Of a stretch of DNA of 38,870 bases, positions 32,062-38,563 are shown piece by piece. This DNA comes from Patescibacteria group bacterium (GTDB lineage Bacteria > Patescibacteriota > Microgenomatia > UBA10105 > UBA927), in the NCBI GenBank assembly GCA_018821245.1, contig JAHJMO010000032.1:1-38870 (forward strand), read 5' to 3'. Under the pieces are notes generated by a model. It did no database searches. It had not been told where the DNA came from and saw nothing but the letters and a program-made list of their open reading frames with translations. Position numbers and translations under genes: made by a program. The stretch's first letter is position 1. Each line of letters opens with the position of its first letter.

Positions 32062-33405
32062 ATGATCGTGCATAGAAAAACACGCTTTGTTTTCCTTCTT
32101 TTGTCAGAGCTGGCCAGAAAATACACACGAGCACTTGTTTTTGGATTTATCATCGGAGTATTAAGTTCGCTTATATTTTGGCGTCTGTATCCAACTATCC
32201 GCTCATCTTGGTCAACAACGGCTATACGAATCGGTATCGTCGGCGAATTTACTCCCTCGACACTTCCTCTGTATATCCAACGCCAAATAAGCGAGGGCCT
32301 AACCACGTTGTCTCCCGACAGCACAGCTCTCCCGTCGCTTGCGGAGAGTTGGGAAGCAACAGACAGTGGAAAAACATACGTATTTCATTTATCGACAAAT
32401 TACCGATGGCATGACGGAAAAAAGGTCATAGCGGAAGACATTAACTACAATATTAAAAGTATTACATTCTCTACTGTCGACGATCATACGCTGAAAGTTT
32501 CACTGGCCAATCCTTACAGCCCGCTTCCCGCTCTTCTCTCCAAGCCCATTTTCAGATCAGGACTGTTGGGCTTTGGTTCGAATAGAATCGCCTCGATCCG
32601 GCTCAAAGGTGATAAAGTTCAGAATCTTAAGATTGTACCTGTGGAACCGCAAAACGGCAAAACCAAAATTTATCGATTCTTCCGTACGGAGGCTTTAGCA
32701 ATACTTGCATATAAACTCGGTGCCGTCGACATTCTGGAGGATATAAGCGGATCCCCTTCAGTCACCGCGTGGGGATCCATGCGTGTTGAAGCATCCGTAC
32801 ATTATGATAAGATCGTCACGATATTCTTTAATGTCACAAATCCTTTATTAAAGGATAAGGCCATACGGCAGGCTTTAGCCTACGCAATTCCTGATCTTCA
32901 GGAGGAGCGAGCATATTCTCCAATTAGCAAAACATCTTGGGCTTATAGCGATCGTTCTAAAAAATATAATCCCGACCCTGAACACGCGAAAATTTTGCTT
33001 AAGCAAAATTCGCTCTCAAGTAATGTAGAGCAGATGACTATCTCCACATTTGCCCCATATCTTAATGTAGCCCAAAAAATTGCAAATCGCTGGACAGAGA
33101 TAGGTTTACCAACAAACATACGGGTAGAAAATTCCATTCCGGGAGACTATCAAATGCTTCTCGGGACTCAGGAAGTACCGCCGGATCCCGATCAGTATCC
33201 TTTCTGGCACTCCACACAAAGGCAGACGAATATCACCGGCTATGCTAATGTGAAAATCGATAAACTTCTTGAGGATGGACGCCAAGAGGGAAATCAGGAG
33301 GAACGGAAAAAAATATACGCCGACTTCCAACGCTATATGACGGAAGACGTGCCGGCTATTTTTCTTTATTATCCCGCAAGCTATACGATTACGCGCGGCC
33401 GTTGA
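32062..33405 (+). CDS. Peptide/nickel-type ABC transporter solute-binding protein (SBP family 5), membrane-anchored
   Basis: A 447-aa extracytoplasmic binding protein of the OppA/DppA type. A non-cleaved N-terminal helix (ALVFGFIIGVLSSLIFW, about residues 25-41) anchors it; there is no lipobox. The SBP_bac_5 features are LYIQRQISEGLTTLSPD, LPSLAESWEATDSGKTYVFHL, WHDGKKVIAEDINYNI, the conserved IFFNVTNPLLKDKAIRQALAYAI and a C-terminal YADFQRYMTEDVPAIFLYYP. No permease or ATPase genes are adjacent, so it must work with genes elsewhere or as a stand-alone binding protein. The ATG at 32062 is chosen over the TTG at 32053. Confidence 0.9.
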   Translation: MIVHRKTRFVFLLLSELARKYTRALVFGFIIGVLSSLIFWRLYPTIRSSWSTTAIRIGIVGEFTPSTLPLYIQRQISEGLTTLSPDSTALPSLAESWEATDSGKTYVFHLSTNYRWHDGKKVIAEDINYNIKSITFSTVDDHTLKVSLANPYSPLPALLSKPIFRSGLLGFGSNRIASIRLKGDKVQNLKIVPVEPQNGKTKIYRFFRTEALAILAYKLGAVDILEDISGSPSVTAWGSMRVEASVHYDKIVTIFFNVTNPLLKDKAIRQALAYAIPDLQEERAYSPISKTSWAYSDRSKKYNPDPEHAKILLKQNSLSSNVEQMTISTFAPYLNVAQKIANRWTEIGLPTNIRVENSIPGDYQMLLGTQEVPPDPDQYPFWHSTQRQTNITGYANVKIDKLLEDGRQEGNQEERKKIYADFQRYMTEDVPAIFLYYPASYTITRGR

Positions 33406-33416
33406 TAGGGAAGCCG

Positions 33417-33445
33417 TTGTTTTCGGGTGTAAATTTATATACAAT
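33417..33445 (+). promoter_or_regulatory. Promoter of the first tRNA pair
   Basis: TTGTTT (33417-33422), 17 nt, TACAAT (33440-33445). It would transcribe the tRNA debris, tRNA-Val and tRNA-Phe. Confidence 0.5.
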
Positions 33446-33454
33446 AGCTTCACG

Positions 33455-33540
33455 GCCGCTTAGCTCCCGCCGTCAAGGCCTGGACTGTAGTTCAGCAAGG
33501 CGGGGGGGGGTAGAGCACTGTTTACACCAGCCCGACTTGA
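33455..33540 (+). pseudogene. tRNA debris (broken tRNA-Val-like 5' half) with G9 run
   Basis: Two tRNA-like starts occur in a row: CCGCTTAGCTCCC at about 33457, and GGACTGTAGTTCAGC at about 33482 followed by a run of nine G (33502-33510) and TAGAGCACTGTTTACACCAG. The second has a D-arm (GTTC/GAGC) and an anticodon loop TTTACAC like that of the intact tRNA-Val just downstream, but the anticodon stem is only about 3 bp and no T-arm or 3' acceptor strand follows. The G run could also be an assembly error. Confidence 0.4.
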
Positions 33541-33542
33541 AT

Positions 33543-33614
33543 GGATCCGTAGCTCAACGGTAGAGCGTTCGGTTTACATCCGAAAGGTTAGAGGTTCGAA
33601 ACCTCTCGGGTCCA
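33543..33614 (+). tRNA. tRNA-Val (anticodon TAC)
   Basis: A complete cloverleaf of 72 nt: acceptor GGATCCG/CGGGTCC (one T-G pair), D-stem GCTC/GAGC, anticodon stem TTCGG/CCGAA with loop TTTACAT, T-stem AGAGG/CCTCT with loop TTCGAAA. The discriminator is A; CCA is not encoded. Confidence 0.97.
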
Positions 33615-33619
33615 CATAA

Positions 33620-33692
33620 GCCGAGGTAGCCAAGTCGGTCAAGGCGCCTGTCTGAAAAACAGGTTATGTCAGTTCGATTCTGACCCTCGGCA
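33620..33692 (+). tRNA. tRNA-Phe (anticodon GAA)
   Basis: A complete cloverleaf of 73 nt: acceptor GCCGAGG/CCTCGGC, D-stem GCC/GGC, anticodon stem CCTGT/ACAGG with loop CTGAAAA, T-stem GTCAG/CTGAC with loop TTCGATT. The discriminator is A; CCA is not encoded. It lies 5 nt after tRNA-Val. Confidence 0.97.
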
Positions 33693-33701
33693 CTAACATT
33701 C

Positions 33702-33730
33702 GTTTCCTTTGACTCGAAGGGGACTTTTTT
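33702..33730 (+). terminator. Intrinsic terminator after tRNA-Phe
   Basis: GTTTCCTT (33702-33709) pairs with AAGGGGAC (33717-33724), including two G-U pairs, with a 7-nt loop, and six T follow (33725-33730). Confidence 0.6.
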
Positions 33731-33893
33731 GTCAAGAGCACTACGTTAGTGCAGGCACATTGTAAACAGAAAGCCGTCGACCATAGGAATTGATGTATTA
33801 CGAAGCATGTCAACAAAAAGGATTAGCCCTGAGGAGAGAAAGTTTCTTGAAGACAACAAAAGGTAAATTACAATTAAAAAAACTGTTTGAGAA
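33731..33893 (+). other. Spacer between the two tRNA pairs
   Basis: No recognisable gene. A 36-codon frame (33793-33903) exists, but its stop lies inside tRNA-Gly. The 3' part holds the promoter of tRNA-Gly (33847-33874). Confidence 0.5.
33847..33874 (+). promoter_or_regulatory. Promoter of tRNA-Gly/tRNA-Gln
   Basis: TTGAAG (33847-33852), 16 nt, TACAAT (33869-33874), 19 nt before the tRNA-Gly 5' end. Confidence 0.5.
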
Positions 33894-33965
33894 GCGGCGG
33901 TAATTCAGTGGTAGAATGCTTCCTTGCCAAGGAAGTTGTCGGGGGTTCGAGTCCCCTCCGCCGCT
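33894..33965 (+). tRNA. tRNA-Gly (anticodon GCC)
   Basis: A complete cloverleaf of 72 nt: acceptor GCGGCGG/CCGCCGC, D-stem ATTC/GAAT, anticodon stem CTTCC/GGAAG with loop TTGCCAA, T-stem GGGGG/CCCCT with loop TTCGAGT. The discriminator is T; CCA is not encoded. Confidence 0.97.
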
Positions 33966-34005
33966 CAAAAGTAGGTTATATGTCTGTTCCTGTCCCGCAC
34001 AGAGC

Positions 34006-34076
34006 TTCGGGATCGTCCAATGGTAGGACAACAGCCTTTGGAGCTGTGAATCTACGTTCGAATCGTAGTCCCGAAG
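34006..34076 (+). tRNA. tRNA-Gln (anticodon TTG)
   Basis: A complete cloverleaf of 71 nt: acceptor TTCGGGA/TCCCGAA, D-stem GTCC/GGAC, anticodon stem ACAGC/GCTGT with loop CTTTGGA, T-stem CTACG/CGTAG with loop TTCGAAT. The discriminator is G; CCA is not encoded. It is enclosed by a perfect 9-bp inverted repeat (TCCCGCACA 33993-34001, TGTGCGGGA 34080-34088). Confidence 0.96.
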
Positions 34077-34208
34077 CCTTGTGCGGGATCACCTATACAT
34101 CACCCGTCGGGTGAGAAAGGGTGAGAAAGCCTATACAATCTTCCTTGAGGCGTGATTCTTGTACGAGTTGGGAAGTCATAGTTGTCCGGAGATTCTATAC
34201 AATAACTC

Positions 34209-35363
34209 CTATCTATTATTTAACATGTATGGAAGATTTTTACCTAAAAAAATCACTCCCCATTTATTCGGACCATTATCAATTCGGGATGCGCGTAGTA
34301 TAGTAACGATTCCGTGATATGGTTTTTTTCGTCTTTCATATTGTTCGTTCATAATCTCCTGAACAGGACCTCCTCCGTTTAAATAAAAACGTGTTTCGTT
34401 ATTTGGATCGTGAGTGCCATACAACCGAATATGCGGTTCATTAAATTGTTCTCTTCCTGTACTCATAATGATTCCGAAATCCCCGCTCGTGAACCGGCCT
34501 ATAGATAACATATCCTTTTGGGTATTTGCCATATAATTTGTATCAGGTGGGGGCAGTAATCCAAACGAAGGAGCGCCAATTCGAATAAAAAGCGGTACCT
34601 GTCGCATATCGGCGAGTGTTACTGCTTCAACAAGTGAATGTGATGTCGCTATAGCAACACCAACTTCATCTAAATTCGGTTTTGCAACACCCCGCTCGTC
34701 ATCAATTATCATATCACCTGCTATTGATGTGTACGCGGCGAGGCAATCATCAATACGGCGTAATTTTTTACCAACCATCGAAATTCCCATCCGTTCTTTT
34801 ACCTTCGTTGCACCGACACTGATAAACGGTATTAAGGTTGTTACTATATCCCGATACCTCTTTTTATCTTCTTCTGTTAGAATATTCCATTTCATATTTC
34901 CGATAGCAGACAGCTGTTTTACTTCATTGGATTGTGATCCATGGAATACTTCAATGACAATTGGGACTCCGGTTCCTACTCTCACCGCACGGACAATCGG
35001 CGATCCGCTGGCATGAGTACTTTCTGAAGCGAGAAGATGTGCTGCTTGTTCAAATCCTATGGGAACACTGTTTTCAAAGATAAACCCTTTATCGTCCATC
35101 CATTGCGTCAACGCAAAAGGCTTTAATTCCGTACCTGATAATTTCTTTGTAAGAACGTCCCCAAACAATGCCTGCGCGTCTCCGTGTTTGCCTTCCCCGT
35201 GCCAACCCTTAGGAACTACAATTTCCTTTCCAATTTCTGCTATCTCCACACGAACTTGTTTATGCCACTCCGTTTTCATGTATTCTTCAATTTCCCAAGG
35301 ATTTCCCGGAGATAACTCATGATGAAGCATCTCATTTGCTGAATGACGGTTTTCCATTGTCAT
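34209..35363 (-). CDS. Unknown 384-aa soluble protein with leader-peptide attenuator
   Basis: I do not recognise this family. No signal peptide, membrane helix or P-loop is visible. The sequence is mixed alpha/beta with segments such as VPIVIEVFHGSQSNEVKQL, FISVGATKVKERMGISM, a DDERG-type acidic patch and LGKNLPYML near the end. A good Shine-Dalgarno sequence (GGAG, 6 nt spacing) supports the ATG at 35363. On its own strand it is preceded by a terminator hairpin (35381-35402) and a short leader reading frame (35401-35472) behind a promoter, so it is probably controlled by attenuation. It ends close to the tRNA-Gln region, convergent with it. Confidence 0.85.
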   Translation of the reverse strand: MTMENRHSANEMLHHELSPGNPWEIEEYMKTEWHKQVRVEIAEIGKEIVVPKGWHGEGKHGDAQALFGDVLTKKLSGTELKPFALTQWMDDKGFIFENSVPIGFEQAAHLLASESTHASGSPIVRAVRVGTGVPIVIEVFHGSQSNEVKQLSAIGNMKWNILTEEDKKRYRDIVTTLIPFISVGATKVKERMGISMVGKKLRRIDDCLAAYTSIAGDMIIDDERGVAKPNLDEVGVAIATSHSLVEAVTLADMRQVPLFIRIGAPSFGLLPPPDTNYMANTQKDMLSIGRFTSGDFGIIMSTGREQFNEPHIRLYGTHDPNNETRFYLNGGGPVQEIMNEQYERRKKPYHGIVTILRASRIDNGPNKWGVIFLGKNLPYMLNNR

Positions 35364-35380
35364 GTGCTTCTCCTTTTTAT

Positions 35381-35402
35381 AAAAAAAGAGCCTTTCGGCT
35401 CT
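35381..35402 (-). terminator. Intrinsic terminator in the leader of the 384-aa gene
   Basis: On the minus strand, AGAGCC (35402-35397), loop GAAA and GGCTCT (35392-35387) are followed by T residues from 35386 downward. It lies 18 bp before the ATG of the gene at 34209-35363, and its 5' arm overlaps the stop codon of the leader reading frame. Confidence 0.8.
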
Positions 35403-35472
35403 ACCAATACGACTGCTGGAAACGCTTTCGTTTACTATTTATGATGACATACAAAAAAAAATCAAGTTGCAC
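35401..35472 (-). CDS. Candidate 23-aa leader peptide
   Basis: A GTG-initiated frame with an ideal Shine-Dalgarno sequence AGGAGGT (35487-35481) 8 nt upstream. The peptide begins MQLDFFLYVIINSK and ends KRKRFQQSYW; its TAG stop (35403-35401) falls in the 5' arm of the terminator. A ribosome at the end of this frame would block terminator formation. The peptide has a hydrophobic start and a basic, aromatic end. It is too short to call a gene by sequence alone; the context is the evidence. Confidence 0.5.
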   Translation of the reverse strand: MQLDFFLYVIINSKRKRFQQSYW

Positions 35473-35495
35473 GCGTTGTTACCTCCTGAGTTTAT

Positions 35496-35524
35496 ACTTT
35501 ACTCATTTATTTCAACTCCGTCAA
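35496..35524 (-). promoter_or_regulatory. Promoter of the leader-peptide transcript
   Basis: Minus strand: TTGACG (35524-35519), 17 nt, TAAAGT (35501-35496). Transcription would start near 35489, immediately before the AGGAGGT of the leader frame. Confidence 0.5.
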
Positions 35525-35567
35525 CAGGAAAAATAGAATAATCTTCACAAAAACCATTCCTGTTATA

Positions 35568-35589
35568 CACTCATGCGATATCATGAGTG
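35568..35589. promoter_or_regulatory. Perfect 8-bp inverted repeat, operator-like
   Basis: CACTCATG-CGATAT-CATGAGTG. It overlaps the start codon (35583) of a small plus-strand frame and lies upstream of the minus-strand leader promoter, so it could bind a dimeric regulator or form a hairpin. Confidence 0.45.
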
Positions 35590-35687
35590 CACTTAATGAT
35601 AGCAGGTTAGAACACTTTATTCAACAGGTTGAGGCTATCCGGCAATCCTATACAGCTGCTGGTATTCTTACTAACGTGTTAGTCTAA
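35583..35687 (+). CDS. Possible small protein, 34 aa
   Basis: The frame starts MSALNDSRLEHFIQQVEAIR and ends ILTNVLV. The first 20 residues could form an amphipathic helix. A TATACA box (35564-35569) lies upstream, but there is no Shine-Dalgarno sequence. Its last 9 bp overlap the 3' end of the HAD gene on the other strand. It could be a real small gene, the remnant of a longer one, or chance. Confidence 0.35.
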   Translation: MSALNDSRLEHFIQQVEAIRQSYTAAGILTNVLV

Positions 35688-36815
35688 TGCCGGTATAAAC
35701 CGATCCTGAATTTGCTCTAAAATATCATTTGTTGCCTGTGGTCCATGATACCCTTCTGATCGAACGACGAGATTTTTTGTTTTATCTGGATTCTCATGCA
35801 TTTGATCTTTCGGGCCTACAAAACCGAAAGCAACGTCAAGAAATTGATTATTAGCAATCCTCGGACGGGAAAAAAGAAAATCAGCATACCCATCTCCAAT
35901 AGCAATTGATCTTGAGGCAAGATCTTCGACTGTTACAGTTTTACCTCTTCTTATTAAACTTTCTCGCGTCTGATTCAATATCATTCCTATTGCCCAATCC
36001 TTATCCAACGGAATTCCATTTACTACCGGTGCGATATTTATGGCAGTTGAAACGGGAGACAAGATAATATCTTCGTGATAGTTCCAATACTGCAAAAATT
36101 TATTAATAATTTCCGCTGCCAAAAGTATTTTTGCTTGTCTTTCGGGCGAAATTCTGCCCTCTGCATCTCTTACGACTTCAGCAGTACCTATAAGTTCTTT
36201 AGTGTCGCTCCAAATAAAATCAGGGAGTTTGATTTCTGGATTAAGGTCATGAGGTCTAAATGGACAAAAACACCGTATGCCATTAGCATCTTTGATCACA
36301 AAATGCCTTGAAGGCGGACGTGTATTTCCATCAGCCGGAAGTAGATCTCTTGTCTGTAAGAAAAAACTCGCAATTCTTGATCGCAAACTACTATTAATCA
36401 GAGGATGATCTCTAATTCCTTCATATTCCCGTGGTTCGCCGGAAATTGGATCCATAGACATTAAGCCTAATTCCGGAAAATAATGGATGTTAGGTAAAAC
36501 TGAATTAATATCAATGCCTTCTTCATGGGCAACTTGATCAAATATGGGTTTTAAATTTTCCTCTAACCAAAAACGATCGCGTCCGGTAATAAAGTTATGA
36601 TTAACTCCTTGATTAGCTGTCTGTAAAATAGTTTGTATTATTCTTGGATCAGGTATATCCCGATCAGTTATCGTTCCGTCTACGTCCCAAAAAACAGTAT
36701 CTATTTTTTCTGGCAATGCTTCCTTTCCTCTCGGATATTCCAAATGCGGAATTATTCCAGTTTCCTTAGTTAAAAGAGAGTCAGGCAGATTCAAACGCTC
36801 ATGGGAATTATTCAT
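35679..36815 (-). CDS. HAD-superfamily phosphatase-like protein, 378 aa
   Basis: The HAD motif I is VFWDVDGTITD (nucleophile D and the +2 D), motif II lies in NFITGRDRFW (Thr), and motif IV is IAIGDGYADFLFS (GDGxAD). Between them is a large cap region, as in type IIB (Cof, sucrose- or trehalose-phosphate phosphatase-like) members. At 378 aa it is long for the family and the substrate is unknown. It is read from a strong promoter with TATAAT 12 nt before the ATG and no Shine-Dalgarno sequence. Another HAD-type gene lies 560 bp away on the other strand. Confidence 0.85.
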   Translation of the reverse strand: MNNSHERLNLPDSLLTKETGIIPHLEYPRGKEALPEKIDTVFWDVDGTITDRDIPDPRIIQTILQTANQGVNHNFITGRDRFWLEENLKPIFDQVAHEEGIDINSVLPNIHYFPELGLMSMDPISGEPREYEGIRDHPLINSSLRSRIASFFLQTRDLLPADGNTRPPSRHFVIKDANGIRCFCPFRPHDLNPEIKLPDFIWSDTKELIGTAEVVRDAEGRISPERQAKILLAAEIINKFLQYWNYHEDIILSPVSTAINIAPVVNGIPLDKDWAIGMILNQTRESLIRRGKTVTVEDLASRSIAIGDGYADFLFSRPRIANNQFLDVAFGFVGPKDQMHENPDKTKNLVVRSEGYHGPQATNDILEQIQDRFIPALD

Positions 36816-36827
36816 ACAGGTTAGATA

Positions 36828-36855
36828 ATTATAGCATAATAGCAGTCTATCTCAA
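36828..36855 (-). promoter_or_regulatory. Promoter of the 378-aa HAD gene
   Basis: Minus strand: TTGAGA (36855-36850), 16 nt, perfect TATAAT (36833-36828). The ATG is 12 nt after the -10 box. Confidence 0.65.
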
Positions 36856-36865
36856 CTCACATGTT

Positions 36866-37276
36866 TTATTGAATTCCTTTAAGGACGGATTCCATGTCCA
36901 CGGAAAACCGAATACTCTGTGTCAAGCGTGCTCCGCCGGGAGTTGTTGCAGGAGAGGGAGTACCGAAAAAATATCCGCCAAGCAGAGGACGTTCGTTATT
37001 TTCATAAGAACTAATTTTCAGAGACCAAAGTCCATCGTCCATTTCGGCTGTTCCTTTTGCTTTAACCTCTTCCATAAGAAGTTTAAACGTATCAAGGGGA
37101 ATCTTTATATAATGCTCATATAAGCGGGCGTCTTCCCGATCGTAATCTCCGTGTTCAAAAACAACGTTGTCTCCTTCACGATACATAGTCCCATAACTTT
37201 CGTTATACCCACGTGATCCCCATTCATAGAATGTTGAACGTTGGACGTGAGGCGCAGTTTCCTTTAACGGTTTCAT
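36866..37276 (-). CDS. Unknown protein, 136 aa
   Basis: No family recognised. The sequence is strand-rich with aromatic and charged residues (FYEWGSRGYNESYGTMYREG, YDREDARLYEHYIKIPLDT), no signal peptide and no membrane helix. It ends SIRFSVDMESVLKGIQ. A consensus promoter (TTGACA, 16 nt, TATAAT) stands just upstream. It lies between two HAD-type genes. Confidence 0.75.
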   Translation of the reverse strand: MKPLKETAPHVQRSTFYEWGSRGYNESYGTMYREGDNVVFEHGDYDREDARLYEHYIKIPLDTFKLLMEEVKAKGTAEMDDGLWSLKISSYENNERPLLGGYFFGTPSPATTPGGARLTQSIRFSVDMESVLKGIQ

Positions 37277-37295
37277 ATCGAGAGATTAGAGCTCT

Positions 37296-37323
37296 ATTAT
37301 AGCACACAAACAACTATTGTCAA
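37296..37323 (-). promoter_or_regulatory. Consensus promoter of the 136-aa gene
   Basis: Minus strand: TTGACA (37323-37318), 16 nt, TATAAT (37301-37296). Both boxes match the sigma-70 consensus exactly; the ATG is 19 nt after the -10 box. Confidence 0.7.
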
Positions 37324-37364
37324 TTATCCAGTCTCAAAACACGTCAGAATTGTCCTCGGGATGG

Positions 37365-37370
37365 TATAAT
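37365..37370 (+). promoter_or_regulatory. -10 box of the 389-aa HAD gene, leaderless type
   Basis: TATAAT with an upstream TGG (extended -10). The ATG follows after exactly 6 nt, so transcription should begin at the start codon. Confidence 0.55.
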
Positions 37371-37376
37371 AGGCCC

Positions 37377-38546
37377 ATGCAGCAATACAAAGAACAAGAC
37401 TCACGACCGAATATTCATTGGGAGATCAAATCCAGACAGCCAAAGTCTCATGAAGGAGATCTCCACGGTGTGCTGTTTTTAGACGTTGATGGGACGCTTA
37501 CCCGGCCGGGAAGTATGTACGCCATTGACAATGAGTCGCTCGACGTCGTCAAACAATTTGTCTATCGCGGGGGAACGTGCATATTTAATACCGGTGCAAC
37601 ATTAGGGAGACTGGAGCGTACGGTTTTTAACCCATTATTTGGTCTTTTGGATGAGATAACTTCGGTAGAAGTAGCAAAAAAGATATTCCAGGAACGCATC
37701 ATCGCCGCACCGGAAAACGGCTCTGCGGTCTGTTTGAATACCGATGTCAGAATAGTTGAAAACGAATTGAATTTCCGCTGGCAGGTACTGCATTTTTTGG
37801 AAGTTCCTACAAAACAAAAACTTCGTGACGTCATCCAACAGGAACTTGTGCCTCTTTTTGAAAATTCGTTTGTTGTCGGGAATGCCCCGGAAGATGAAAA
37901 CCCGAGACAATATATTTTGAGCTGGAAAGGAATAACCGACACGTTAAAACAGGTGGCTATGATACAGGAAAAAATAATTCCCAACCATCCGGAGGTCGAT
38001 TGGGTACATATTGCCATGAAGGCAGCACGCAAAACAATTGATTTCGTGCATAGCGACTCCGGTAAGAATAATTCAACGGAATGGATACTTCAGGAAGTAG
38101 GATCGCTTGAAGGTCCGGTCTTGGGTTTCGGAGATTTGGGTGACGAATTTTCCCGAGTCATTCCCACCATCAATGTCAACCGCAATAAACCGAACGAATT
38201 CAGAAGGCGGGGTATGCCTGCGATGGAATTAAACCGCTGGAAACTGTTGGGTGAGGACGGGTATGTAGTGTTAGCTGAAGGGAAAAATGCAATTGTCCGG
38301 AATAAAAAGACGGATAACGAAATTCAGGTATTACGGGATACGCAAGGCGAGATTATTTATGCCAATCAGTCAGAAAACGGCTCTATGGTTCCGAATCTTG
38401 ATGGAGGAGGATATCCGGTAGAAATACAGCCTTTTTACGGACCCAATACGCCACCTGCATACAATGGGGATGCGGGGAAGGGAACAGCCTTGATATTGCG
38501 GGAGCTTATGGACCGCGGATATTTTTCTATCAAAAGAAACAGGTGA
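37377..38546 (+). CDS. HAD-superfamily phosphatase-like protein, 389 aa
   Basis: HAD motif I is VLFLDVDGTLTRPG, motif II in CIFNTGATLGRLE, and motif III/IV in LGFGDLGDEFS (GDxxDE). A cap with an alpha/beta layout sits between, as in type IIB members. The C-terminal 100 residues (after GDLGDEFS) are extra relative to typical Cof-like phosphatases and rich in Gly, Asn and Pro. I start at the ATG at 37377, placed 6 nt after a TATAAT box; upstream codons would read through the promoter. It resembles the 378-aa HAD protein at 35679-36815 in architecture. The substrate is unknown. Confidence 0.83.
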   Translation: MQQYKEQDSRPNIHWEIKSRQPKSHEGDLHGVLFLDVDGTLTRPGSMYAIDNESLDVVKQFVYRGGTCIFNTGATLGRLERTVFNPLFGLLDEITSVEVAKKIFQERIIAAPENGSAVCLNTDVRIVENELNFRWQVLHFLEVPTKQKLRDVIQQELVPLFENSFVVGNAPEDENPRQYILSWKGITDTLKQVAMIQEKIIPNHPEVDWVHIAMKAARKTIDFVHSDSGKNNSTEWILQEVGSLEGPVLGFGDLGDEFSRVIPTINVNRNKPNEFRRRGMPAMELNRWKLLGEDGYVVLAEGKNAIVRNKKTDNEIQVLRDTQGEIIYANQSENGSMVPNLDGGGYPVEIQPFYGPNTPPAYNGDAGKGTALILRELMDRGYFSIKRNR

Positions 38547-38563
38547 AAAATATCCTTGTAGAT

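Noticed and set aside
33793-33903. 36-codon frame between tRNA-Phe and tRNA-Gly
   Set aside because: Its stop codon is inside tRNA-Gly and the promoter of that tRNA lies within it; a basic peptide of this size is expected by chance in AT-rich DNA.
33887-34114. 75-codon plus-strand reading frame
   Set aside because: It runs through tRNA-Gly and tRNA-Gln; it is a translation of tRNA genes, not a protein.
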